The position numbers and the translations under genes are program-made. Shown piece by piece: positions 43,501 through 56,429 of a stretch of 64,000 nucleotides of DNA. The DNA is from Entophlyctis helioformis (lineage: Eukaryota > Chytridiomycota > Chytridiomycetes > Chytridiales > Chytriomycetaceae). The first letter of the stretch is position 1, and the number at the start of each line of letters is the position of its first letter. Location of the stretch: positions 1 through 64,000 of the forward strand of contig JAHLKH010000152.1 in NCBI GenBank assembly GCA_025526915.1, read 5' to 3'. The notes under the pieces were generated by a model. The model did no database searches. It saw nothing but the letters and a program-made list of their open reading frames with translations, and had not been told where the DNA came from.

Positions 43501-45889
43501 CTGATGGTAAAGCACGCCACCTGTTGTTTTGGCCACCATGCGCTCTGCAGTGGTTGACACGCTTTCCCTGATGGTTGGATGCAGATGTCATTACGCTTGC
43601 AGAGTCCCTGCCCATTGCAAAGGGCTTGCAGGCATTGGATGTGTCCTACAACCCAATTGGTGCTGCTGGCGTCCTGTCCTTGGCTGCGGCTATCAAGTCC
43701 AACAACAGCATCACCAGCATCGACGTGTTTCCGATCTTGGACACGTCCTGGGACAATGACGAGGTTGGTTGTGACTGCAGGACATGTGCTTTGTCGACTG
43801 GCATTGCTGACTTTGCTGCCTGACAGAGCGTGCTCGATTCCGACCTTGCAGCAGCAGTGGGCATCATGGAGGCGGTTCTGAGTCGTAATGCCTCAAACCG
43901 CCCGAACAAGACCGAAATGGTTGTTCGATCCCTGCCGTCAAGTTTCGATCCAGCTCAACCAGCGTCAACGCCGTCTCTTGCCACGGCATCTCCTGGGAAC
44001 TTTGACCCCGACGAGCTGCTCACCATTGCAGCGATGAACACATTCTCTGGCTCAGCCGACGACGACATGCAAGAGCAGGACGACAATGTCAGAGACCTGG
44101 GCAAACTCCGTGACAGTCTGACCGTGGCGGCCAAGCAGCAGCTGTACCGCCGCTCTCAGTTACATGCAGCAGCCACCAATGCGCCGGCGCTCTCGTCTAC
44201 AACTCGTGAAGGCAGCTCAACCAGCAGCCGTGCGTCTGTTGGCAATGGGCCGCAAGCGGTTGTGCTGCCTCCTCGGAAAACATCGCTGCAGCTTTCTGAT
44301 TCGCTCCAGGTACTTGAGCGACGCGTCGCAGCTGCCGAAGAGACATCGACCGTGTTCTCGGACATGCTTGAAATGGCACAGAAGCAGTTGACTGCAGAGT
44401 TGAAGCCGTCTCTCAGCCAGAACGAGCTTCTCAAGGTATGTGGCCGTGGTTGCCGTCATTTCCTTGTTGGGGTTGCTGACGCGGCGGTTTGCAGCAACTG
44501 TACGACGAGGCGGTGCACTTTCAACAAAAGCTGCAAGAATCGCTGAATAACCTCGACATCTACCACGAAGAGCTCATGGGCAAAGCGCTGGCGGCCAATG
44601 ACCGACTCACACAGACGCGCTCGCAGTACGACACGCTTGTTGGCATGAGGTCGGCATCATCTTTGCAGGACAGCGTGCCGACACGACCGCCGCTGTCTCG
44701 GTCACAGTCGCAAGCATCCATGGAGCGTCTCCAAAAAGCACAGCAGCAACAAGCGTCTCTGTCGGATATGCCCGCTCAGCTGGACGTGGCCAAGCCGTCT
44801 GGTGCTCCAGCCGGTGGCCGTCGCGCGTCCAAGCTGCTGACGATTCCAGAAGTGTCGCGCACTCAGCCACTCGAGGTTATGCTGCTTGGAAGCATGAGTC
44901 GCGGGGGCAGCGATGAGGCCATCACGCTTGGCCGCCTGGCTGGCGAGGACACGCAGGATGTGGAGGATGACCCTGACCATGGTAGCGCGCGGCCAGGCAA
45001 CAGCACGAGAGGCAGCAGTACTCTGTTGCTGGAATCGTCCATGGCAGGCAGCAGCCTCAACAGCAGCAGTTTCAATGCCATGCGGAGACGGCTGTCGACA
45101 TTGGAGAACATGTTTGCTGGTGCTGCGTCTCCCATGATTGCCGACTCGGTCTCCAGCACCGTTTCCACGCCCGCGTCATCGTCGGCCACACAGCCGCCGT
45201 CCTTGTCTTCGTCGCTGTCGTCATCTGCACTGCCCTCTGGCCGGGTCGGTGGCCACCAGCGCACGCTGTCTGCACCGCACACACACGACCAGCAGCAGCA
45301 GCAACAGCAGCAACAGCAGAAATCGCGTGCCGCCAACAACCGGTATTCCATGGGCATCCGGTTCACGGGCGAATACGCCAGCAACGGCGAGTTCAAGAGC
45401 GATTTCTTTGAAAGCGTCGAGGCAGCACTTGAGAAGAGCGCGTACGATTTCAAGGAGCTGCTTAATCGTACAGACTCGTCGCACGAGGCGTCGATTGAGC
45501 AAACAGCGCTTGGGTCGTCAGCTGCGTCGTCGGAGCCATTCATGCTGCTGTCTCTGGCGGATTTGGGACTGGCTGGACCAACGTTCCAACAGAGCGGCGA
45601 TGTGCCGCCTGTGACTGCATGGAAGAGCATCGATCTGCTCAACGAGGGCGGATCAGCTGCGGGCCGGTGTCCGTGCCTGGTGTGTCTGGCAACAGCGGTC
45701 TTGACAAGCAGGCGGCCATAAGCCAGCAAGGGTCTCTTGAAGACGCATCTGCGTTCCAGGTATGTGACGGCAGCTTGCTGCGACGTGTCTGCGGGGGGTT
45801 GCAGTGACTGACCCGGATGCCATTGTGCACGCTAGATGCGGGACCTTGACGACCTTGTCAATGTGCAGCGGAAGGGCAGGCTGTCGTGA
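40538..45889 (+). CDS. PPP1R37-like LRR regulator of protein phosphatase 1
   Basis: A multi-exon gene (exon 1 to 41179, exon 2 from 41374, last exon 45836-45889). It opens with a Gln-rich region and a helical segment (EDSEDWVVSKLISQGWDTAA). Next come a PP1-docking RVxF motif, KNRVRFMFPD, at about 41750, a helical entry (YYLQLLQHDDREAIPALVDL) and a series of LRRs split by short introns: LKSLILDNCSLTDE, LYNVSIANNPRIQAHGIKYM, LRHLDISGITIDSKSAAYLN, LTELSLRNNQLSSSSGKHIA, LKELSLRANQVDESGLLALV, LQALDVSYNPIGAAGVLSLA. The C-terminal third is coiled coil (LQVLERRVAAAEETSTVF) and Ser-rich, with a Gln run at 45293-45319. RVxF followed by LRRs matches PPP1R37. Single missing bases near 41925 and 45663, and one possible near 40680, interrupt the frame. 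Confidence 0.75.
45293..45319 (+). repeat. CAG microsatellite in coding sequence
   Basis: CAG/CAA run encoding about ten Gln in the C-terminal third of the PPP1R37-like protein. Confidence 0.9.
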
Positions 45890-45955
45890 CCAATAAAACA
45901 TGCTTTCATCGCGTTTGCGACCATCTGGCCGACCACACCGATACGACGACCCAGC

Positions 45956-48900
45956 ATGCCACCGACGCTTGCCACGCAGGCCCGGCCAGCCCAGCCAGGC
46001 GCACCGCCGTCTGGCCAACGCGATATCGAGACGGGTCTCGGCGCACGTACCGCGCCGCAGACACAGACACAGACACAGACGGGACAGCCGCGACGGGCGA
46101 GCTCGACGCCAACCGCCCGCCGTCCATCCACGACCCTCTCGGCCGGCTCGCGCCAAAGCTCGACATCGCGTCTGGCCGCCCAAGCGCAGTCCCGCCTCCC
46201 TGGCACCTGGCTCTTCGCCCTCGACCCGGTGGCCCTCTTTGCCCTCTTCATCCTCACCGCCCTCTTCATCCCATCGTCGTCGCCAACGTCGTTTGAAGAC
46301 TACCTCTCAGCCTCTGTGCGCGGCTTCTTTTCGTGGCAGGCGACGCTGCTGGACGTGGTGGCGTTATCAGCGTCGCGGTCGGCGGCCGCCGCGCTGTTTG
46401 CCGCTGGCGTGCGCGCGAATGCCGATGCGCGGGCGAGTCTGCTTCCCCGCCTGGCACTGTATGCGTGGATCGACCTCTCGCTCGGGCTTGGCACGGCAAA
46501 GCTGGTCAAGCTAGTGCAGGCGGCGCCGGGTGAGGTGCGGCTGCCCCTCCCGCTTGGCGTGGTGCTCGCGGTCGTGCTCGCGTCGCTGGCGTTTGGCGTC
46601 GCGGAGCTGGCTGTGCTCGTTGGCGGGCTCAGTGACTGGATAACTAGCCTGGACTACAGCCCTGTTGGAGAGAGCCGTCGTGTGTCTGTTGGTCACGGTG
46701 GTCTTGCTGGCGCTGGTGGCGCTGGCGAGGCTGGCGATGTGGCAGAGACGCCGCGTCGTGCCCGCGTTCATTGGGACAAGCTCGGCGCGCTGCTCTACCC
46801 CGACTGGGTGAGCCAAACGTGCATGTCTTTTGTCCACGGCTGTCTGTCCACGCGCTGCTCGCACTCACACGCTCGCATTCATACACTCACACACGTGCCT
46901 CCATGACCCGTCCAACCGCCCAGCGCATCATGATCTTTGGCATCGTGATGTTGTTTCTCAACTCTGCCACGAATCTGGTCATCCCGTACTATCTGGGCAG
47001 GGTCGTGGATGCCGTCTCGTCGCCCAAGGACCCAATGTCTGTCCTGAGGAACGTCATGGTCGAGCTTCTTGTCGTGTTTGGCGTGTCAGGCATCACCGGG
47101 TTTGCGCGGTGAGTGCAAGGGTGAACACGCCCATGTGCCCGTGTGTTTGCGTTCATGGCCGACGTGTCCCTCCTGCAAACTAAACGGGGTTGGCTGCAGA
47201 TCGCTGGCATTCACGCTCACAGGGTACCGGATCGTCAAGCGGCTGCGGTGCGCCGTGTTCCGCGCCATCTCGATCCAAGACATTTCCTTTTTCGATGCGT
47301 CCAACACGGGCGAGCTCGTCAGCCGGCTGTCGTCGGACGCGCAGGTGCTGCAGCAGGCACTCACGGTCAACATCTCGATGCTCCTGCGGTTCCTCACGCA
47401 GGCGGTCGGCGCGCTCGTCGTGCTCTTTTCGCTCAGCTGGAAGCTCACGCTCATCATGTTCTCGTGCGTGCCGCTCGTCGTCATCGGATCGGTCATTTAC
47501 GGCAACTATGTGAGCACGGTACAGGAAAAGTTCCAGGATCTGCTGGCCGCGGCGCAGTCTATTGCGCAAGAGGCCATTGCTCAGGTGAGGGCGACACGGG
47601 GGTGAGAAGAGTCTCGCATTTGTATCGTCCACGCGTATTGACCTGCTATCATGCGTGTGTGTGCATGTGTGCTGCAGATCCGCACGGTGCGGTCGTTTGC
47701 CAAGGAAACGTTTGCCCAGGAGCGATACTACAATGCCATTGACGAGACACACAAGATCGGCGTGCACATCTCGACCGTACAGGCACTGTTCATGGGGCTG
47801 ACTGGGTTCCTGCCGCAGATTGCCATTGCGCTGGTTCTTTACTCTGGCGCCGTCATGGTCATCAATGGAGACATCACCACCGGTCTGCTGACGAGCTTTG
47901 TAAGCGTCGCGCGAGCATGGCGGGAGTACGGCTTGGGTCGTGTCTCTGTTGGATGCAACTGACGCAACAGACGACTTGCCGCCACCGTGGTTTGACGCAG
48001 ATCCTGTACACACTGACCCTGGCAATGGCATTCGGCGTGCTCTCGGGTCTGTTTGGCGACTTTATGCAGGCTGTTGGAGCGTCGCAGCGCATCTTTGAGC
48101 TTATGGACCAGGTGCCAGACATTCCCGTCACGGGCGGTGCGTCGATTCCCAACTTCCGCGCCAAGATTGCGCTCAAGAATGTCGAGTTTTCGGTGAGTGG
48201 TTGGCTGGTTGGTTGGCTGGCTGCTGGTCATCCATCTCGTCGTCTCATCCATTGAGGCATTTGGCTGACTGGCCACTGTGACCGTGAACAGTATCCGACG
48301 CGTCCGGATGCACCGATCCTCAAGGGCGTGTCGCTCACACTCGAGCCCGGCACGACCCTCGCGCTTGTCGGACCGAGCGGCCAGGGCAAATCCACCATCA
48401 TGTCGCTGCTGCTGCGGTTCTATGACGCGCAGGCCGGCAGCATCATCCTCGACGACTGCTACAACCTCAAGGTGATTGACCCGTCGTGGTACCGCAGCGT
48501 CATTGGGTACGTGAGTCAGGAGCCCGTGCTGTTCAGCGGCACGATCGAGGAGAACATCATGTATGGCTGGCAGCGCAAGGACCGGCAGCCGACGACCGAG
48601 GAAGTCATTCTTGCTGCCAAGCAGGTGCGGTGTGCATGGCTGTGTGGTGCCTTGCTGGCCCGCCCCATGGCCAGAAATGAGCTAAGCATGGCATGCGCTG
48701 CCATCAGGCCAATGCGCACATGTTCATTGATGAGTTTCCGGACAAGTACAACACGGCTGTTGGCGAGCGTGGAGTGCAGTGAGTGGCAGCAGCATGCAAT
48801 CGCGGTTGTGGACGAGGAGGGAGAATGGATGGCTGACGACTGGGCTGCACGGCAGGCTGTCAGGTGGACAGAAGCAGCGTATCGCGATTGCGCGTGCGTT

Positions 48901-49759
48901 CCTGCTCAATCCCAAGATCCTGCTGCTAGGTGTGTTTGGCAGTACTGTGTGGTGTGCTTTGTGGTACTTGTGGATTGACACGCGTGTGTCTGACACTGCA
49001 GATGAGGCGACGAGTGCTCTGGATGCCGAGGTGAGGGTCCGCTGATCCATGGCCACTTGTTGCTGTGGACTGACAGACAGACTCTGGACCGGGTTGTTGG
49101 TGCATGTGCATAGTCTGAGCATCTTGTTCAAGAAGCCATTGATCGTGCCATGGAAGGCGTAAGTCTGCTGACGGGGAATGACCAAGCCGAGCATGTCATT
49201 TTACTGGCATACTGACACACACACACACACACACACACTCATCCTCGCTGTCAATCTCGTTCACGTGCTTCGCACTCTCCAGCGCACGGTCGTGGTGATT
49301 GCCCATCGACTAAGCACGGTCATGAACGCGACCAAGATCGCCGTAATTGAGCATGGCGTCGTGGCTGAGGCCGGCACGCACGCCGAGCTCATGTCCGCCA
49401 ACGCACGTGGCGTCTACCGCAGTCTTGTGATGCGCCAGATGCAAGGCAAAGGCGGCTCCAACATTGCGTCTGATCTTGACATTCGCGCTTCGGTCACGTC
49501 CCTTCCGCCGCTTGAGGACGCGCAGACACCCATGGGAGCGTACGCGCAGACGCCTTCTGCCTCTGATGTGGCATTGACTGCCGGTGATGCCACTCCGACG
49601 GCTGCAGCGCCTGCCAAGAAGGGTAGTCCGTCTGTGGATGCTGACGCGATCGAGCCGTCCGGCACGTCCGGCCCGTCTGGCACACCGGGCACACCTAGCA
49701 CACCTGGCACGCCAAAGAGCAAGAAGCTCAGCCTCCGGTTCAAGAAAAGCAAGAAGTAG
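45956..49759 (+). CDS. ABC half-transporter, TAPL/ABCB type with N-terminal membrane domain
   Basis: About eleven exons with small introns. Exon 1 is 45956-46806. The first 280 or so residues hold an extra membrane domain ([59 protein letters not shown]), like TMD0 of TAP/TAPL. The core transmembrane domain follows: [60 protein letters not shown]. The nucleotide-binding domain has Walker [10 protein letters not shown]-loop YVSQEP, signature LSGGQKQR, Walker [13 protein letters not shown] and the H-loop [12 protein letters not shown]. The tail is Pro/Ser/Thr-rich and basic at the end. Homodimeric ABCB9/TAPL exports peptides into lysosomes or vacuoles; that substrate is inference here. It lies 66 bp after the PPP1R37-like gene. 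Confidence 0.85.
49215..49238. repeat. CA microsatellite
   Basis: About 12 CA units in the last intron of the ABC transporter gene. Confidence 0.9.
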
Positions 49760-50032
49760 ATGCAGGCTATGGAATGGCACGCGATGGATGAGACAGGAGC
49801 GAGCCAAGGTTACCAACAAAGCATGGAAGGAGAGCAAGAGTGAATGAATGAATCAAAGATCGACAGATTGGCTCAAGGGCATATTGGTTTGTTCATTGTG
49901 CGGCCAAGGAATGTGCGTGCGTGTGTGTGTGGGTGTGTGATTCGTGCTGGATATCCAGAGAGCGACTGCAGGTGACGACGGGAGGGATGGACGAGGAGAA
50001 GCGTGCAGGAGCGCGCGATCCCGCACACGCGT

Positions 50033-50954
50033 CTACTTCTTTCCAGTCCACAGACGCTGGGCGAGGGCAGTGATGCCGACGTCGGTGGTGTTGATGACGT
50101 AGCAGCCGTAGATGGCCACGCCGGTGAGGATGCGGGTGGTCCAGATGAGGATCGAGTAGAGGATGCCGACGCGACGGGCGGGCAGGTAGTCCTCGATCAT
50201 GGACTCGAAGCCAAAGTAGCAGTGCAGGGGGATGACGAAGCCGAGGGCAAAGTCGATGTAAGGGGTGGGGCCGAGGGCGACGGCGCCGGTGACGAGCGGC
50301 AGAGACACGAGCGACAAGGAGCGCTCAAACGTCCAGTGGTACGAGCCGTGGCTCTTTGACTTTTCCTCTGTGGGACGGCATCGACGGCGACGAGGGAGTT
50401 AGCAGGCATGAGCTGGGTGGCAAAGCAGCAGAGCAGCAGATGCAGTGGATCCGTACCAACTGGATGGCAGAACGAGGCGTGCGGGAGCCGTGCATGGCCA
50501 GCGCAGTTGGTCGTGTCAGTCAGGACAATCAGACGGCCAGACGGCCGGTTGGACACGCATGGATGGCGGGCTGGATGGGCAGACAGACAGGCAGACAGCA
50601 ACGTACCGGCAGCCGAGCGGGCGGTGGAGGAGGTCTGGAAGCGGGCCACGGGAGCTGTGCGGGAGCGTGCAGAGAGTCAGATGGGCAGCGGCAGGGGCGT
50701 GAGACAGCGTATGGGGGCGGGTGTTGGCTGTGCCGGCTGGGCTGTTGCAGCCGTTGCAACGGTCGCAGACGATGAGCGTGTGGGGCAGGCAGGCGAGGCG
50801 AGTGTGGGGCAGACAGGCGGGCGTGCGGGCAGGGCGACCAGAGGGGGCGGCACTCACCGGCACGCAGGGCGGCCAGCGGGGCGGCCATGGCGGCACGGCC
50901 GAGCAGCGAGAAGCGGGCCGAGACGGCGACGGGCGTGCGGCAGAGGGCGAGCAT
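50033..50954 (-). CDS. SDH4: Succinate dehydrogenase membrane anchor subunit (CybS)
   Basis: Exons 50954-50858, 50654-50607 and 50367-50033. Phases close at 159 residues. The N-terminus, MLALCRTPVAVSARFSLLGR and on to the RFQTSS stretch, is Arg/Ser/Ala-rich without acids, a typical mitochondrial presequence. The mature part reads SYHWTFERSLSLVSLPLVTG, then three membrane helices, including FALGFVIPLHCYFGFESMIE with the haem-ligand His region, DYLPARR and LIWTTRILTGVAIYGCYVIN. This is the small cytochrome b subunit that anchors complex II and helps bind ubiquinone. It is transcribed divergently from MED10. Confidence 0.92.
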
Positions 50955-51013
50955 CTGTTGGGTTGCTGTGGTGGTTGCTGGTGGTTGCTGTGGTGGTTGT
51001 GCGGTAGATCGCA
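50955..51013. promoter_or_regulatory. 59-bp divergent spacer between SDH4 and MED10
   Basis: Start codons face away across only 59 bp (TGTTGGGTTGCTGTGGTGGT and GGTTGC-type repeats). A shared promoter is implied. No TATA box is visible; repeated GGTTGCTG motifs are. Confidence 0.55.
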
Positions 51014-51736
51014 ATGAGCACAACGGCAGAGGCACCAGCAACAGCGACCACGGCGACCACGGCGACCACAGCAGCAGCAGGCAGCACCGAGCAGCTCGAG
51101 GCGACGCTGCTGGACACGCTCGACGTGCTGCTCAAGATGGGCATGACCGTCTACGACTACCAGCCCGAGTCGGCCGACGTGCTGGGCCGCAGAATGTGCG
51201 TGTCTCTCGGCGTGCGTGTCTCACAGCCTGTCTGTGTGTCTCACACGTCGCTTCCATCGCATCGCTTCCATCGCATCGCATGCAGCAACAAGCTCACGGC
51301 GTGCCTGGCCGGCCTCGACGACCTCAAGCACCAGGCCTCGGACGTGCACATCCCCATGGCGCTGCTCGAGTGAGGCCCGCATCTGCCACATCTGGCTGTC
51401 CTGCCTCTGCTGACCGCCCTGCCTGGACTGCAGCGTCGTCGAAGCCGGCGCCAACCCCGACCTCTTCCTGCGCGACCTCGTGCAGACGCTCACGGACAAG
51501 AACCAGAAGAGCAACGGCCGCGTGCAGTCCATCCGGGTATCGTCGCGTCTGTCGCGTCTGTCGCATCTGTCGCATCTGTCGGTTCTGTCCCGCCTGCCCT
51601 GCACTGACGGCCGCTGCGACAGATGCTCAGGCAGGAAATGGAGGCACAGGTCCTGCGCAACTATGCGTCCCGCCAGCCGCTCCACGACCACCAGCACCAG
51701 CACCAGCACCACGACCTGCCCGGCACTCAACAATAA
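51014..51736 (+). CDS. MED10: Mediator subunit 10
   Basis: Exons 51014-51195, 51286-51369, 51434-51536 and 51623-51736. Phases close at 160 residues. An Ala/Thr-rich start leads into EQLEATLLDTLDVLLKMGMT, VYDYQPES, NKLTACLAGLDDLKHQASDV, HIPMALLD, VVEAGANPDLFLRDLVQTLT and KSNGRVQSIR, which is the Med10/Nut2 core of helices and its invariant IP..LL..V..G.NPD pattern. It ends in a His/Gln-rich tail. Med10 sits in the Mediator middle module, which links activators to RNA polymerase II. Confidence 0.92.
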
Positions 51737-51899
51737 ACCGCACTGTGCACTTGATATTCTGCTGTGCTGCCCAGTCGGCTCGTCATTCCATTCCATCGCC
51801 CTTTATTCACAACCACCCACCTTTCCTTCCTTCCTTCCTTCAGTCTGTCCATCCGTCCATCCGTCCGTCCGTCCGTCCTTCCGTTCATCCTCGTTGCTT

Positions 51900-54800
51900 C
51901 TACCTCTTGCGACGCGTCTTGGGATGCGCCAACTTGCGTCCGGGAATACCCTGTCCACTGGCCGCCGCGGCCGCTGCCCCAAAGTCGGGCGTGTTGCCTG
52001 CCGGCGCGCCAAACGTAAACTCGCCCGATGGTGGCTGCACGCCAAAGGTGAAGGCGACCTGCGGTGGCCCGCCTCCCATGCCCATCTGCTGCCCTTGCTG
52101 CTGTTGCTGCTGTTGCTGCTGTGGCGGCTGGCCAAACCCTTGCTGCTGAGGCTGCTGTCCAAAGCCAAACGCCGGCGTCGAGGACGGCTGCTGAGTCTGC
52201 TGCTGCCCGAACCCAAACGACATGCTCGTCCCAGACGACTGCTGGCCAAACGCTGGCTGTTGCTGCTGCGGCTGCTGGCCAAACGCCGGCTGCTGCGGTT
52301 GCTGGCTGTCAAAGCCACTCGATGCTTGGCCAAACACAGACGCGCCACTCGATCCAAACCCGCTGGCCGCTTGTCCAAAGGCTGGCGGTGCCGCAGACGC
52401 ACCACTACCGCTGCCGCCAAACGGATTGGGCGTCGACGACGCTGCTCCAAACCCTGGCTGGCTTCCAAACGTGCCAGGTGTGGCTGTAGTCGCGCCAAAG
52501 GCCGATGGTCCAGCTGGCGTGGCCGGCGGCTGCGCTCCAAACGTAAATTGCGTCGTTGGCGCTGCCGCTGGGGCCGGCTGGCTCGCACCAAACACAAACG
52601 TGCTGGCAGGGGCTGGCGCGCCACTGACTCCCATGCCAAACCCGCCTGGTGTCTGGCCTGCAGGCTGCCCACCAAAGCCCCCGAATCCACCGCCAAAGCT
52701 TGGCGCTGCGCTTGCTGGGCCAGGCGTTGCGGTGCTGCTTGGTGCTCCAAAGCCGGGGAAGCCCGACGCGGTTGTGCCTTGCTCCGACGCAGATTTGGCA
52801 ACAGGCGTCGACCCAAATCCAAAGCTGCCTGCTGCTGCGGGTGCAGGCTGCGCTGCAGATGGAGCAGCTCCAAAGAGACCGCCGGCCGATGCTGGAGGAG
52901 CAGAAGCAGTCGTCGCGAGAGATGGAGCCGCACCAAATGTGAACGTTGACGTCGCTGGGGCAGCGGATGTGGTGGTCGCCGGCGCGTCTGTCTTGGAGCC
53001 AAATCCGCCAAAGCTGAAGGATGGCGTGGCACTAGACGCGGTGGCTGTCGCTGGTGCGGTTGTAGTTGCTGCAGGCGTTGCTCCAAATCCGCCGAAACTA
53101 AAGGCTGGCGGGGCAGCTGGCGCAGTGGTCGACGGGGCAGTGGCTGCCGATGCACCAAAGCCACCAAAGGCAGGGGCAGCTGGAGCCGGAGCCGGAGCCG
53201 GAGTTGACGCAGGTGTCGCACTTGACGCGCCAAACAAGAACGACGGTGCAGCAGGGGTAGCTGTGGCAGCAGGGGTAGCCGTCACAATGGGGGCAGCTGC
53301 AGCACCAAAGCCACCGAATGAGATACTAGAAGCAGGCGGGACAGCGGGGGCAGCAGCGGATGTGGTGGTCGCCGGCGAGTCTGTCTTGGCACCTAATCCG
53401 CCAAAGCTGAAGGATGGCGTGGCACTAGACGCGGTGGCTGTCGCTGGTGCAGTTGTCGTTGCTGCAGGCGTTGCTCCAAGCCGGCCGAAACTAAAGGCTG
53501 GCGGGGCAGCTGGCGCAGTGGTCGACGGGGCAGTGGCTGCCGATGCACCAAAGCCACCAAAAGCAGGGGCAGCTGGAGCCGGAGCCGGAGCCGGAGTTGA
53601 CGCAGGTGTCGCACTTGACGCGCCAAACAAGAACGACGGTGCAGCAGGGGTAGCTGTGGCAGATGGACCAGCAGCCGGGGATGGGGCAGAAACACCAAAC
53701 GAGGGCTTTACGGAAGGCGTCTCTGCAAGGGCAGTAGCTGCTGGCTTGTCGGCAGGTTTAGCACCAAAGCCAAACGACAGTGCGGCAGGTGCTGGTGCAG
53801 GCGTAGTGGCGGCTTCCGTCGTGGCAGGCGTGGCTGCGGGTGCTGGCTTGCCGAACAATGGAAATGCAGGCACAGACACTGGCGTGGCTGCAGTCGATGC
53901 AGCAGCCGATGCATCAGGAAGCCCAAACGTCATCTTGAAGCCAGACGCAGACGAAGAGGCAGGCAACGCCAGAGTCGAGTCCTTGGCAGGCGACGGCTTG
54001 GTCTCAGCTGGGACGCCAAACGAAAACGACAGAGACGATGCAGGTGCAGCCGTCGTTGCTGGCTTTGTGGTCTCAGCAGCGGTCGGCTTGATCGTGGCCG
54101 TAGGTGCGGCAGCCGTGGCAGGGAGACCAAAGCTGAACGGTGCAGCGGCCTTGTCCTTGCTCTCAGCAGCAGGCACAAGCGCGGCGGGTGCGGCAGGTGA
54201 CGCGTCTGCAGGCTTGGTGGTGGCGGTAGTGGTAGTGGTGGTGGTGGCACCAAACGCAAAGGATGATTCGGCCTTGGCAGGCTCAGGAGCAGCCAATGCC
54301 GTGGCAGTCGATGTAAGCGACAGGGACGCGCGGATCGGCTCTGCGGGAGCAAGAGCAGGAGCAGCGAGAGCAGCCGACTCCTTGGGCTTGTTGGCGTCCT
54401 TGAGAAGCTTGACAGTGAACTCGTCTGCCTCGTCATCATCAAGCGTCTTCTTGAGCTTCATGGGCGAATCGACAAGCGACTTGAGCGTCTCCTTCTTCTT
54501 GGCAGGCGTCAGACGCAGACGGCCGTGGGCAGTCGACACGCTCGACACCTTGGTGTGCAGCATTGCCTTGAGCGGGACATCGGCGCCGGTGGACATGCGC
54601 TCGTCAGAAGTGGACGTGGTCGCCTGTACAATTTCAGACTCCTCGTCCAGCAGATCGGGGTTGACCTTGGCGCGCTTTCCAAGCTTGCGACTTGCAGGCG
54701 TGATCCAGCCATCTTCGGGAAGCAGCTGGCGCGTGGGAGCAGCCACAACCGACTCATCGTCGTCGTCAAGCCCATAGGCTGCCTTGCGTTTGTTGGGGGT

Positions 54801-55921
54801 TGTGAGCGACGGTCCCAGCGGCGTCTGGGAAGCCTCTTGCTGGGATGGCTGGGCAGACGGACGAAGGACCGACTTGCGTGTTCGACGCGCGGCAGAGCCC
54901 GGAGTTCCGTTGCCAGAGGTGGTGAGTCGCTTGACGCGTGCAACTTGCGACAGGCCAGAGGGAGCAGGCGATTCGGCAGCAGAGACGGCGGCAGGCGGGG
55001 CATCAGGATCATATCGAACGCGCTTCTTGCTTTGCGAGCCTGGCGCTGCAGGAGCTCGGACGCTTCTGCGGACGGCAGCAAGCCGGTGGCGGCCGGTGCG
55101 CTGCATGACCTGATGGTATTCCTGATGGCGAGAAGTGGCGAGGAAGAGGCAGGGATTGAGAGTGCAAGTGTCAGTGTCGGCTGTTTGGAGATCGATCTGT
55201 CCAGGCACAGATACACAGACAGACACGCACCTCCTCGTCCAAGAACAGTCTCTTGCGGTTGATACGGCCCGGAGCCTGCGTGACAGCGACGCCCTCCATG
55301 TCGGCGGCCTCCTCGACCAGCGCATCGCTGTCCATGTCGGTGGATGCAAACTGCTGATTCAAGTGCGACGGACGCGGCTGGAACGCGGTCGTTGGCTGCG
55401 TGGTGAACAGAGGGGCGGCGGGGATCGGAGGGCCGTACGCAGGCGACGCGCCGTGCAGGACAGCGGGGACTGGCAGGTGGGGAAGAGGGGGCAGATGGGG
55501 GCAGGTCAGCACGAGACAGCGCGAGACAGCGAGGGGCAACACGGCAAGGCAGACGCACACTCGGCTCTGGGCGTGAAGAACGGCGTGGCAATGGGGCGGC
55601 CAAGGTCGTGTCTGCGCAACGCATCGACGGGCGTGTGCGCCGAGAACCTGCCCGGGCCACCACGCAGCGACGACGCGAAGACGGGGGCGGCCGGCGTGCT
55701 TGGGGCGGCCGGCTGGCTCTGCTGGCTCTGAGGCACGGGCCGTGCGGGAAAGGGCGACTGTGGCGGGATGGCCGAGGCCGTGGGGCGGTGGTACAGGCCG
55801 GCGGCTGCAGGCCGAGAGATGCAGTGTGAGACACGGCGAGAGACACGGCGAGAGACGCAGTGAGACAGCAGAACATGAACGACGCGACAGAGCCACAAAG
55901 GCAGACGCACCTGGCCGTTGT

Positions 55922-55963
<42 letters not shown>

Positions 55964-56429
55964 TGCTGTTGCTGCTGTTGGGCGAGTGGCTGCAGAGGGA
56001 ACCGCAGAGGCGGCTGCACGCCACGAGACGGCGAGACGGACTGCTGCGTGAAGCCACGGCCAGGCTCGCCAGCCGGCAACGCCGACGACGACAACGACGC
56101 TGCTGCTGCTGCTGCTGCTGTTGTCCGATCCGTGACGATTTTGCGACGGCGGCTGCACGGGCGAGCCAGCGAGTGCCAGCGAGTGTGTCAGCGAGTGCGA
56201 GAGGCATGGCATGGCATGGCCAGGGTGTGCGTGTGTGTGTGGATGTCTGCCAGCGGCACATGCCGAGAGGAGCACTTACCCGACTGCGACATACTCGGCC
56301 TGTGCGCGCTGGTAGGCAGCCCTGCGCCAGGAACGCACGCCCGAGATGACCACATACAGGCCAAACAGCAGGGCGGCGGCAGTGTACAGGTGGCCGGGCC
56401 CAAGGCTCGCCAGAGACTCTATGACGGTC

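Noticed and set aside
50408..51007. 199-codon frame over the SDH4 introns
   Set aside because: Plus-strand shadow of the spliced minus-strand SDH4 gene; Arg/Gly/Trp-rich noise.
52222..54777. 851-codon plus-strand frame opposite the nucleoporin
   Set aside because: Ala/Pro/Gly-only composition generated by the antisense of FG repeats; no motif.
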